Position numbers and translations under genes: made by a program. From positions 372,001 to 436,000 of the forward strand of contig MCFH01000042.1 in assembly GCA_002104945.1 (NCBI GenBank): a stretch of DNA of 64,000 bases, in the 5' to 3' direction. The notes beneath the pieces are model-generated. The model was given only the letters and a program-made list of their open reading frames with translations, made no database searches and was not told where the DNA came from. Shown piece after piece: positions 10,762 to 21,600 of the stretch (positions are counted from its first letter, which is position 1; the number at the start of each line of letters is the position of its first letter). Source of the DNA: Piromyces finnis (taxonomy: Eukaryota; Neocallimastigomycota; Neocallimastigomycetes; Neocallimastigales; Neocallimastigaceae).

Positions 10762-11498
10762 TATTTCAATTTATTTTACGTTATAGATACTCTACATATA
10801 TCAATAATATAATAATGTTGTTATAAGTGAGGAAAATGAATAGATTTTTCTTTTTTTTTTTTATTTTGGTTTAAATTAAAAAAATAAGAGGGTTTTTCCA
10901 TTCTTTTATACTTGGAAAAAAAATTTTTTTTCGATATTCCATAAAAAAACTTTATTTCATGTAAATGACATAAAATAAATTAAAAAAAGAAAAATGCCTA
11001 ATTTGGAAAGAACATAAACTTTAAATAATAATAAAAATTAAAAAGAGGATGATTCATTTAGAAATGGGTTGAAAAAAAAAAAGTTGAATTTTTTTAAAGT
11101 GCCATTTAACTGTCATTGCAGTAGTCATTGAAAATAAGAGTAATTCTATTTATATATTTATCTGTTCAATAAGCCTATTATTAATTATTCTTTTTGAAAA
11201 ACTTTTCTTTCATAGCATTGACAAAAGTAAAGGGAAGAAAAAAAAAAATCAAAAAAAAATTGGTGTAACCTAAAAAAAATATTTAAATAAATTAAATTTT
11301 ACCCATAAAGACTGACTTGATAAAAAGGGAAATGAAAGGATGGATAATTAAAAAAAAAAAGTCCACTTTTTAAAAATTAAATATAGTTAGATAATAATAA
11401 ATAATAATAAATAATAAATAATATTGCGTATAATAATTAAATATAAAAAAAAAGTTTACTTTTTTTATATACATCATTTGTATAAAAAAAATGAATGA
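10762..11498. other. pectate lyase upstream region, no gene seen
   Basis: This spacer would contain the lyase promoter (minus strand). No coding signal; mostly A/T tracts with a few mixed stretches (for example about 11100-11180). No regulator-binding site could be identified with confidence. Confidence 0.5.
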
Positions 11499-11508
11499 CA
11501 TTTCATCT

Positions 11509-11511
<3 letters not shown>

Positions 11512-11557
<46 letters not shown>
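11512..11557 (-). repeat. poly(A) tail of the retroelement (T46 on + strand)
   Basis: An uninterrupted run of 46 T begins directly after the left target-duplication copy. The length and its exact abutment to the 13-bp repeat argue for a retrotransposition tail rather than one of the ordinary shorter T tracts of this genome. Confidence 0.85.
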
Positions 11558-11560
<3 letters not shown>

Positions 11561-11795
11561 GGCATCAAATATTTTAAACTTTATTATTAATTTAATTAAA
11601 ATTATAATACATGTAATATAAAAATTAAAATAAAATAAAAATAAAAAAAATATGTTTAAATAAACACAATTGAATAAAAATTGGGTATAATGTATTCTAG
11701 TAATTTTAATTAAAGTAAGAAAGCCACTATCATACTAAAGTATAATAATTGTATTTGACTTCCAATGGGACACCGAGCCAAAGATCAAAATTTTG

Positions 11796-12062
11796 TCATG
11801 GAACAAAATTATGATCTCCATTGGTTGCGCTGGCCCTCCTGGCCTGTCTTACTGTTTCTTCAGCATTGACGCTCTTGGATGTTGCTTCAAACCTTTTGAA
11901 CATTGTCCATTGCTGGCCAATAGCAAAAGGCATGATTTTGGTTAGAAGTTCCGCGGTTACCGTCAAGAATGGTGTTCCTTCGTTAGTACCAGATTGAATC
12001 TGACGCTTACAAAGTTCTTTCCATTCCCTTGAATTGTAATTAAACTTGTTTGACTTTACTTT
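11796..12062 (-). pseudogene. coding remnant inside the retroelement (88 codons)
   Basis: The minus strand is open from just after an in-frame TGA (12065-12063) to TGA at 11798-11796, with no start ATG. The residues have balanced, protein-like composition unlike spurious frames here, with segments SREWKELCKRQIQSG, LTVTAELLTKIMPFAIGQQW and ETVRQARRASATNG. It looks like the C-terminal end of an element-encoded protein (perhaps ORF1 or gag-like) or of a captured host transcript. I do not recognise a family. A GTAAGT-like donor near 12340 on the same strand leaves room for a spliced transcript, which I could not establish. Confidence 0.5.
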
Positions 12063-12447
12063 TCATTAAATATTTAAATTGGTAAAAAATTTGAATCAAG
12101 AATGTCGACACCAGAAAGCTTGTGGATAGTATTTTTACATGATGTAGAGTGAATCAGTCTCTTACAAGAAACAATACAACAATAGCTACATGAATATAAA
12201 AATACAATGCAAATGCTAAAGTTGACTACATTGGATTCTTACAAGAGAAGAGTAGTACTACATGAATACATGAATAAAAGAAAAAATACAGCAACAAAAT
12301 GTATTACTCTTCTAATTAAATACTATACAAACTTACCTGAATATCAAACATTCAACTTATTCATCAAATACTTAATTCGATGAATAAAATGTTTTTTAAT
12401 CGCTCAGTACCATGAGCTTAGTCCTAATAATTTTCCCTTAAAGACTA

Positions 12448-12693
12448 ACCAAGCATCCATTGCGCAATGCTTGGATTTAATTCTTTCTACTCTCTCAGTA
12501 CCATGAGCATGAGTAGACCCCCTTGATAAACTCCATTATTAAATAAATGAAGGCACGTTCCTAAGAGGGCACCAAGCATCCATTGCGCAATACTTGGATT
12601 TAATTCTTTCTACTCTCTCAGTACCATGAGCATGAGTAGACCCCCTTGAGAAACTACATTTATTAAATAAATGAAGGCACGTTCCCAAGAGGG
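12448..12693 (-). repeat. two tandem ~123-bp monomers at the 5' end of the retroelement
   Basis: Units at 12448-12570 and 12571-12693 are nearly identical; a partial relative (GCTCAGTACCATGAGC) lies near 12402-12417. On the sense (minus) strand each unit can form two hairpins: CTACTC...GAGTAG enclosing CTCA...TGAG, and CCAAGCAT...ATGCTTGG around TGCGCA. In the distal unit the second stem reads CCAAGTAT, which still pairs as RNA through a G-U wobble. Tandem 5' monomers are known as promoter units in several LINE families; a promoter role here is inferred. Confidence 0.8.
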
Positions 12694-12706
12694 CATTTCA
12701 TCTTGA

Positions 12707-13153
12707 ATGCTTTTTTTTTCTTTTTTTTTTATATATATATGTCTTGCTTTCTTTTTAAGGTACACAACTATACTTTTTACACTCGTAAAATATTCTCTTT
12801 TTTTTTTATTTTTTATTTGTTTTTTAATTTTTCTTTTCTATTTAATAAATTAAGGTATGAATGAATTAAATAAATTTCAAAACTTTTTTTTCTTGTTTTT
12901 TTTTTTTTTTCTCTAGGTAGAATATATTGAGTTTAAATAAATTATTAATTGAAATAAATAAAATGATCTATAATAAATACAAACTTAAATTAAGATAAAT
13001 AAATATATAAACTATAAAATTCCCCTTCCATCTTTTTTTTTTCCAATAATTCAAAAAAAGTTAAATATAAAAATGACTATAATTAGGAAAATAAATAAGA
13101 AAAAATTTGTATAAAAATATCCCTCTATCTATATAAGTCACTCTATTTTCTTT
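12707..13153. other. spacer downstream of the MFS gene
   Basis: No gene. T-rich tracts, with the pre-insertion flank beginning at 12707. The 3'UTR of the minus-strand transporter gene would lie in the right part. Confidence 0.5.
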
Positions 13154-14854
13154 TTAATTCTTTCCATCATTAATGACAACCTTGATTTCTGAATTTTTAT
13201 TGTTGTCAACATTATCACCTCCTTGAATTGTTTCGACATCAGTTGATGCAGCTTCATTAACAGATGAAGCTTCAATGACAGTACTGATTTCAGATTCATT
13301 AATTGATTTTTTATCAAGATCCTTTTTCTTTTCGCTAATATCGGTAATATCAATTTCAACTGATTCCTTATCATCATTTATTTTCTTTTCAATTGGATCT
13401 TCGATCTTTTTTTCGATAGCCTTTTTAGCTTTTGATGGACTCTTAGTTTGTTGACAGGCAAATATACCAATTAAAAAGACAATAAAGGATAAAGCAGCCA
13501 TAACTAAAAATACAACATTAACACCATACATTTCTGGGCTTTCCTTTTTATGTCTTACAGCATTAGCAACCTTAGTCATAATGGAAATGTAACAAGCAGA
13601 ACCGATAGCACCAGAGACAGCACGTAAGGAATTGTAAAGAGCAGTAGCATCAGAAGTTTTGGTTTTTGGTATATCAATCATACTCCAAGTAACTAAAGGC
13701 ATTAAAAGAATACCAATAGAAATACATCTAGCAATATTAATAAGAGAATAAATCCAAACACTTTGATGAACATTAATAAAGTAAACAACCAAGTTACTAA
13801 CGCATAATAATACTGGACCAATAATAATTAATGGCTTAATTCCGATTTTATCATAAATACGACCAGCTAATGGACTCATTACAGCTAAAGCTAAAGAACC
13901 TGGTAATAAAACTAAACCTGAAGTAGTAGCTGATTCACCCTTGATTTGTTGTACATAAACTGGAACGACAATAGCAGAACCCATAATAGTGAATTGTAAA
14001 ACAACAGTAGCAATAGAACTGATTAAATAATTCTTATCCTTCATAACACGAATATCCAAAAATGGTACCTTGACCTTTAATTGACGTGGGAAGAATACTA
14101 AACCAGCGAGGATACCAATAATTAATGGTACTAAAACTTCATAACTAACAAAATCGTTTGTACCAACATTACTAATGGCTAAAGTGACACCACCAAAAGT
14201 GAGTATACTTAAAAAGAATGAAATAAAGTCAAATTGCTTTCTCATTACTGGAAGAACATCATCGAAAATACAAATAGCCCATATTAAAGAAATGATCATA
14301 ATACCGATAGCAATATAGAAAATAGTTCTCCAACCAATTGAGTCAACAAGAACACCAGCTACAGTAGGAGCAATAATAGGAGCAACACCAAAAGATAAAC
14401 CATACCAACCCATCATAGCACCAATTTTTTCTTTTGGGAAAATTGTTAAAATAATAACTTGACCAATTGACGATAATAAACCATTACCAGCACCTTGAAT
14501 AATTCTTCCTGCTAACATCAAATAGAAACTTTTACTAAGAGAACAAATGATTAAACCACCAATAAAGAAACCAACAGCAATAAAGTATAATGGTTTAGTT
14601 CTAAATCTAGTAATAAGGTAGGCAGTAAATGGAGTCATAACAGCTAAACATAAAATGAAACCACTAGTTAACCATTGACCAGTGTTTACAGTAATATTAA
14701 GATCTTTCATAATTGGAGGTAAGGCGGTTGTTAAAGAGGTAGCAAGCATTGAAGAAGCTACAGAATTGATAGTGATATTTAAAAATATCAAAATACTTTT
14801 TTTGTAGGAAACTTTCTTTCCCTCTGAAATAATTAAATTATCCGTTTTTTCCAT
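13154..14854 (-). CDS. MFS multidrug exporter, DHA2 (EmrB/QacA) 14-TM type
   Basis: Intronless, 566 residues, starting at the first ATG with a short basic N-terminus. About 14 hydrophobic spans fit the DHA2 drug:H+ antiporter family. Recognisable pieces are the second-span region LPPIMKDLNITVNTGQWLTS, GRIIQGAGNGLL (span 4), the motif-C-like GLSFGVAPIIAPTVAGVL (span 5), GWRTIFYIAIGI, and GSLALAVMSPLAGRIYDKIG in the second half. Expected role: proton-driven export of toxic compounds at the plasma membrane. The last ~100 residues form a hydrophilic Lys/Glu/Ser/Asp-rich tail absent from bacterial relatives, probably a eukaryotic addition for trafficking or regulation. Sequence style and lack of introns suggest a bacterial (Firmicutes-like) origin, which is inferred. 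A CCAAT box lies at 15248-15252, about 395 bp upstream. Confidence 0.9.
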   Translation of the reverse strand: MEKTDNLIISEGKKVSYKKSILIFLNITINSVASSMLATSLTTALPPIMKDLNITVNTGQWLTSGFILCLAVMTPFTAYLITRFRTKPLYFIAVGFFIGGLIICSLSKSFYLMLAGRIIQGAGNGLLSSIGQVIILTIFPKEKIGAMMGWYGLSFGVAPIIAPTVAGVLVDSIGWRTIFYIAIGIMIISLIWAICIFDDVLPVMRKQFDFISFFLSILTFGGVTLAISNVGTNDFVSYEVLVPLIIGILAGLVFFPRQLKVKVPFLDIRVMKDKNYLISSIATVVLQFTIMGSAIVVPVYVQQIKGESATTSGLVLLPGSLALAVMSPLAGRIYDKIGIKPLIIIGPVLLCVSNLVVYFINVHQSVWIYSLINIARCISIGILLMPLVTWSMIDIPKTKTSDATALYNSLRAVSGAIGSACYISIMTKVANAVRHKKESPEMYGVNVVFLVMAALSFIVFLIGIFACQQTKSPSKAKKAIEKKIEDPIEKKINDDKESVEIDITDISEKKKDLDKKSINESEISTVIEASSVNEAASTDVETIQGGDNVDNNKNSEIKVVINDGKN

Positions 14855-17800
14855 CTTTTATTTTTTTATAAAGTGGTAAAAATTTTTTTTAGTTTTAAAC
14901 TAATTATATAATTGATCTTGTTTTTATTTTTTTTTATTTTATTTTTTGAATATATATATATATTTCTTATTTGTTTATTTTTTCCAACTTAAATGGTTTA
15001 TAAAGGTAATTTATTCCTTTAAAATATTATAAATGTTACTTTTTTTTGTAAATGCCTTTTAAAAAAAAAAAAAAAAAATTGAGGAAAAAAAATATTTATA
15101 TAAATTTTTAAATTTAAAAAAAAAAAAATTGTATTCAATAATATATTACAATATAAATTAATATATATAGAATTTTTTTAATTAAAAAAAGTTTTAAATT
15201 TTTTTTTTTTTAAATTCAAGATATAAACATAAACAAATTATGATTAGCCAATAAAAAATCTTGGTATTAGTAATATTTTTATTTAATATATTATAAAATA
15301 TAATGAATATTATATTGTTAATATATATTAAAGTATTTTTTCAATTTAATTTTTAATATAATTTTAAATCAGGTTATTTCAATAAAAAAAAAAAGTGAAC
15401 TTCATGCGGAGGAGGGAAATAAAAATTAAAAAAAAAGAAAAAAGAGCAATTAAAGGTGATTATTATAAAAAGTTGACTTTTAGCGTAGCGATGATGGTTA
15501 TTTGTTGTTGTTTATTGTTTTTATAATTATGATTTTATAATGAAATGGTTTGTTTTGAAACAAAAAAAAAGTATTATTGGAAAGTTTAATAAGTGGATGG
15601 AAAAATTTACCAGAACCTTTGGATTTATATTGAAAAAAAAAAAACTAAATCTAATTTTAAAAAAGCTTAAAAGATAAATAGCAAAAGATATAGAGGAGTG
15701 TGTTAAAGAATATATGAATTTGTCCAAAGTAAAGTATGACTATTTATTTCTTCAGGAATAATAATGATTGAAATATTAATGGGCATGTCAATCGGATTTT
15801 GGATTAAATTTCTTTCCATTAAAAAATTTGTATTGAAAGAGGATTCTTTACCATCTTTTGACATGTTGTGGGTTTTTTGGTTTATAAAAGTTAACTATTA
15901 AGTATAAAGCATACATAAAATTTCTCCTGACATGGAATTATGGTATGAAATTTTACTGATTTCATTAATATTTGCCTCTAAAAAAATGTTTTTTTTTTAA
16001 CTATTCCACAACGCCATTTTTATTATGTCTATTATCATAGCTATTATCATTAAATAAAATAATAATAATAATTTTTTCTATATCTTCTCCATTTGAACTA
16101 GTTCTAAAATAATTGGTATATGAATGGAAAAAAAAGAAAGAAAAGTAAAAATGTAGTTGTAAAAAAAAAAAAAAAAGTCTTCACACACATATATAGTAGC
16201 ATATAATAATATTATATAAATTAATATTAAAAATTATAGAAAACTTTTAATTTTTAAAGGAATGATTTTATTAATATTAGTTGGTGTTATTTCGTTAATT
16301 TGAATTCGTATTTATATATATAAAAATATTTCGAAAAATATGTAAATTACAATAATACTATTTAAAAAATAAAAGAAAAAAGTATATAATGTTAACAATA
16401 ATAGAAATTACAAAAGTCAATTTATTATAAAACTTTAATTTATAATTTACCATTTATTAAAGTGTAGATTATTTGAATCATAACAACATCATCTTTTTAA
16501 TACAAAAGAATGAATAATACTTATTAGAAAACATACTATTCATATTACTATTAATAGTATGATAATTTTTTTTATAATATTCTACATATTACATATTTAT
16601 TAAAATAGACACATTCATTACTGCTTTCTATGACTACTCATTACCACAACCATAACTTTTTTTTTTTTTTTGTTTTTGATTTATATTATCATCAATGTTA
16701 AACTTCACACATTAATTTTTATATCAATAATATAATCTAACCTTTCATTTCTATAATAATTTATTATAGAATGAACAGGATAATGGGATTAAGATTAATA
16801 ATAATTTAAGATATAGTTTATATAGTATAAAGTATTAGTTATAGTAAAAAAAATAAATATTACTTATTTAAATATCCCCTTTTCTTTTATTTCTTTTTAC
16901 TTCTTTACTACTATTATTACTTATTATTATTTGGAAATATAACTTTCTTTTATGTTACTTTAATTTTGAAAAGTCTTTAAAGGTATTTTATTGGTTAATT
17001 TTTAATTTTTAATATATTTCATTAAGCAATTAATAGAATCAAATTTTAATTCATATTAAAAAAAGTGGATTTTATTTTTTAAAAAGGTATAACTTTTAAG
17101 AAAAAGAGGAATTACTTTTTTTTTAAAAGCCTATTTTTTCTTTTATCTTGCTTCTTAAAAGATTTTTTGTTTTCTTTATTTAATTTAATTTTAGTATAAT
17201 TAATAGATGGTATTTTTTTATATATAGTTATCAGGTAGATTCATTTTTAGTTTAGGTGTAACATTTGGTAGAAAGAATATGAAAAAAAAGTATTAATTAA
17301 AAAAAGCTTAACGATACTATAATCAATTTAAACTATTTTCTATTTTAAAACTTTTAGACAAAACAATAACAAATCATTTCTACCTATTTATTTACCAATT
17401 TATTTATTTACCTATTTATTTCTTTTTTTTTTTTTTTTAGTAAAATTAAAAAAAGTCATTTTGATGCATTTAATAAACTAATTTTAACAATTTTTTAATT
17501 AAATAAATCTATGTAAAATACCGTGTGATCATACCAGCCTCATAAAATAATACAAACTATTAATAAAATGAATTTTTATATATTAATATAATCTAATAAG
17601 CCATATATAAAAGCAACCACTATTTTTTTTAATATATTATATTACTTATTTAATATAAATTAAAAAAAGTTAAATTTTTAAATTTTCGAAGAAGAAAAAG
17701 ATAAAATACTTTTGTTAAAGTTATTATTAAATAAATAATAAAAAAAAGTGAAAAGGTAGACAAAGGAATGGTTTTTTTTTTTTTTAAACTAAAAAGGTTC

Positions 17801-18648
17801 TAAGCAAGTGATAAACCATATTAAATAACAATAATAGTAATAAAAATATTTGTATAATTTATTATAATTAATTTAAAAACAATCTATATAAATTTCAAAA
17901 AAAAAAAAAAAAAAAAAAGAAGATTGAGTAAATTATCAAAATATCATTAAAAACATTATTTTCATTGTTTATCCCTCTTTCTCGTCCTTTTTTTATAAAT
18001 ATATAATATATTATATATTATAAATATAATACTTTAAATAGTTTCACTTCTTCTTCTTTTTTTTTTTATAGGATAATAATAATTATAATAATAAAAGAAT
18101 ATAATTTTCAGTAAATCTAAATGTAATTAATTTTTCAGTATATAACAAAATTAATCAATATCAAGCAACATTGTTCAATAACAACAACAGTATAAGAAAT
18201 AAAATTTCTATAAAGTAAAATAAATTTATAAATTTATATAAAACAATATATAGAAAGTTAAGTAATATTATAATTATAGATTTCATAAAAGTTTTAAAAA
18301 AGTCTAATTCTAAAAGTTGAATTTGTCGATAAATTATATAAAACAAAAATATATATATATTTTTTAATAATTTCTCATAAAACATATATGTCACAAAAGT
18401 AAATAAAAACAACATAGTATTATTATATTATGTATAAAATAAAAGCAGCAACAACAACAATAATAATTATCAAAACATCAACAACCTAATTCAGTGTAAT
18501 CTAAAGAATATTTAAATAAAATCAAAAATCAAAAATTTTATAATTTCTTAAAAATCACTTAAAATTTCTTTTATCCTCAACCAACTCTAAACGTTTAATT
18601 TGATTGTATCATTATATATATATATATAAAGGGAAAAATAAAATAAAA
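14855..18648. other. 3.8-kb gene-free spacer
   Basis: Both strands were read; only low-complexity A/T sequence and short Phe/Leu/Ile-rich frames (for example 15527-15727 and 18161-18415, both minus) were found, which I regard as chance. It separates the divergent MFS and coiled-coil genes and should hold both promoters. Confidence 0.55.
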
Positions 18649-21600
18649 ATGGTAATCTGGATTAGTACAATAAATAATTCAACACTAGAATTATTAGATT
18701 ATTTAAATAATGATAAATTAAACATTTCTAATAGCGAAATATTCGAAAAGAAATTAAATTTAATTGAGGAAGGTTTAAAAGAAAAAGTAAGCCTTCATGA
18801 TGATTTAAATGTTGATTCATTTGTTGATTTATTAAAATCATTGTATAAACAATGTATAAAAAAGGAAGAAGATATAGTTGACCTTAACGAAAGAAATGAT
18901 ATTAATTTGGAAAGAATAACCATTCAACAAACAAAAATTGATAATTTAATATCTATTCGTAACAAGTATGAAGACAAAATAAAAGAATTAGAAGAGACTG
19001 TTGAAGAAAGCACAAATAAGGTTCAAGAGTTGAATAGGTCTCTTCAAAAAAAGAAATTAACCATTGATAATCTAAAGCAAGAAATAAAATCACTTCAAGA
19101 AGTTAATGATGCTAATGAATATGAATATAATGTCAAGGTGTGTGAACTTGAAAATCAAATAGAAAGAATTGTTAACTCAGAAAGTCGATTAAAAAACGAA
19201 TTAGAAAGACGTATTGATAGTGCAAACTTTGAAAAGGATAGTTTTCATACCGTGATTACCAAAGAACAAGAAAATGGCGTTTCTTTACTAAAAGAAAATG
19301 ATGCCCTTAAATGTGAAATTAAGAATTTAAACTTTAAAATAAAAGATTATGAATGTAAGTTATTAGATTTGGAAGATCTTGCTCAGTTATACGAGGACTG
19401 CGTAGAAGAAAAGAAACATATTGAGGCAGAACTTGAAAATTATCGTAAAATTGTGAATGACCCAAATTTCCAAAAGTCTTACTTTACCGAAGAAACCAAC
19501 GATGTATTATACGATGATGATGACGATGATGAAAATAAATATTTTAGCGATAAAAGTGAAACGTTAAAAGAAGAATTAGAAAAGGTTAACAAGACAATTG
19601 ATGAAGAAAATAGTGAAATTAAATCAATTAAAAATTTCCCAAGTAAAATTACTCAAGATCCAGATATTTTAAATTTAATTGCTGAACGTCAAAAGAAATA
19701 TGGTGAAGCTGCAGCAGCTCAAGCTGCATCCACTTTTACAAATAAAAACAATATCCTCGATGATTCTGATTCCAGTAGTATCAACAACAACAACAACAAC
19801 AACAATGGAATAACATCAAAGAATAAAGAAAGAGATATACTAAATTATTACCCAGTCGATCAAGATAATAGTAATGATAGTGATGAAATAAATATTGGTA
19901 ATATGACCTATAATAGTATCAATAGTGGTATTTTTGATGATAATAGTAGTTTCTTTTTAGAAAATGATATTGAATATAAACAATCAAAGGCTACCCAACA
20001 CTACCTTCAACCACCTACCGGTAACTCATTAATGCCACCACCAAAATCGCCAAAATTATCGGCTTTTACTAAACCACTTAAATCACCAAAATTATCAGCA
20101 ACTTCTTCATTACTGCCACCACCTCTAAAATTACAAACAAAATCTTTGCCAATTCATCGTAATAGAAGTAAATCGGAATCAAGACCGGTGGGTCATATTT
20201 TACCAAAAGTCAATAATTTAGTTTCAAAAATTAATTCGCTTACCACATCGGTATCCTCCATACTCGATAAAATCCATGAAACTGATTTGAAGACGTTAAA
20301 TATTCAACTTCGTAAATCCTTTGATATGGTTGAATTAGCTAATCTTAGTAATAAAATATTACAAAATATTCTTACGGATATTGAAGTTTTCCATAAGCGT
20401 TATCCCTTAACCAATGCTCTTCCTTCCACCACCGGAACCACCGGAACCACCGGAGATAATCTCATTCATAGATCCTTGAGCCTTAAATCGCTTCATGGTA
20501 CCATCACTTCGTCTCATGCCAAGGAAGAACAACCTACAAAAAATAGTATGAATAACGACAAAAAAAAGTATACAGAAGATAGTGTTGCACTCCACAACCT
20601 TGTCTTAACATTACAAAGTGTATTAAATGAACTTTGTAAAGCAAGAATGCTTACCAATGATTACGGAAAACTTTATTTCCAAGAATTAGAGAATGCTAGT
20701 CGAAAGGAAGCCGAAAAGTTCCTTAATGATCAAGATTCCCATAAAAAGAAGGGTTTACCAGCACCAAAGAAAAATGTAAAGAGTTACACCTTACCAAAAT
20801 TAATGCCAGTAGCCAATAGCAGTGAATTTAATGGTGGTGTTAGTCGTCATGCTTCTTTAATAAAGAATAAATCAAATCAACAATCCATCAGTCGAGGAGG
20901 TTCATTGAAAGAAACCAACTTTTTAAATACTTGGGCCGATGCCTTTAAAAACATATTTAAGGATAGAGAGGAGGGTGTTCTATCCTCTGATTTAAATAAG
21001 GGTAAATTAGGGGAAAAGACAACAACTTCAAGAGGTAGTATTCCTTCAACGACGACTGTAACCTCTGATCAACAAAAAGACAAGGTTAAAAAGGAAAAGA
21101 AAAAGGTAGAGAAAACGTCTACCGCATCAAATTTTATGGATTTTTTCAAATTTAAAACCAATAGTAGTACGCCGACTACCAAATCCCCAAAAGAAGATCA
21201 TAATAAAAAGGTTGAAAAAGGAAAAGAATCCAAGTCCATAGATTCAACGACAATACCAACACTATCTTCATCCCCATCACAAAATCCTTCAAAGGGAAAA
21301 GCACCTGAACAAGTCACTGAAGTTTCTGATTCTCATTTTACAATTACTCCAATGGATGGTGTATTTTTACCTAAAACGGCTGGGGATCAACATATTTCAA
21401 AAGTATCAAAAGATTGTACTATTAAGGAAAAGAAGGCTTCCAATGCAACCTTACCCATTACTACCTCCTCCTCTTTACCCATTCAAAATATCATTTCAAA
21501 TGAACATGTCAAAGCTCTTGATGAAGAAGTAGCCTTTTCTTTTAATTCATCCGACATATCCTTTACCTCCTCCTATCTTGATCCATTGAATATACCAATT

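Larger units (their letters stand above)
11499..12706 (-). mobile_element. poly(A)-tailed retroelement insertion, non-autonomous or truncated non-LTR type
   Basis: A ~1.18-kb block with much more G+C than its surroundings is bounded by a 13-bp direct repeat, CATTTCATCTTGA, at 11499-11511 and 12694-12706. Immediately inside the left copy is a run of 46 T (11512-11557). Read on the minus strand this is a 5' end at about 12693, a body, a 3' region containing AATAAA-like signals, a 46-nt poly(A) tail, then the target duplication: the hallmark of target-primed reverse transcription (LINE, SINE or processed copy). Its 5' end has two tandem ~123-bp monomers plus a partial one, and its body keeps an 88-codon open frame. 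No reverse transcriptase is present, so it must have been mobilised in trans or is internally deleted. An LTR element is unlikely because no LTR pair exists and the duplication is too long. Confidence 0.8.

Noticed and set aside
11499-12706. Interpretation as a solo LTR or DNA transposon
   Set aside because: The duplication is 13 bp, there are no terminal inverted repeats or TG...CA ends, and a pure poly(A) tail abuts the duplication.
15527-15727. 66-residue minus-strand frame
   Set aside because: Phe/Leu/Ile-rich composition of A/T spacer, no conserved motif and no splice context.
18161-18415. 84-residue hydrophobic minus-strand frame
   Set aside because: Composition matches random T-rich sequence; lies in the promoter region of the coiled-coil gene.
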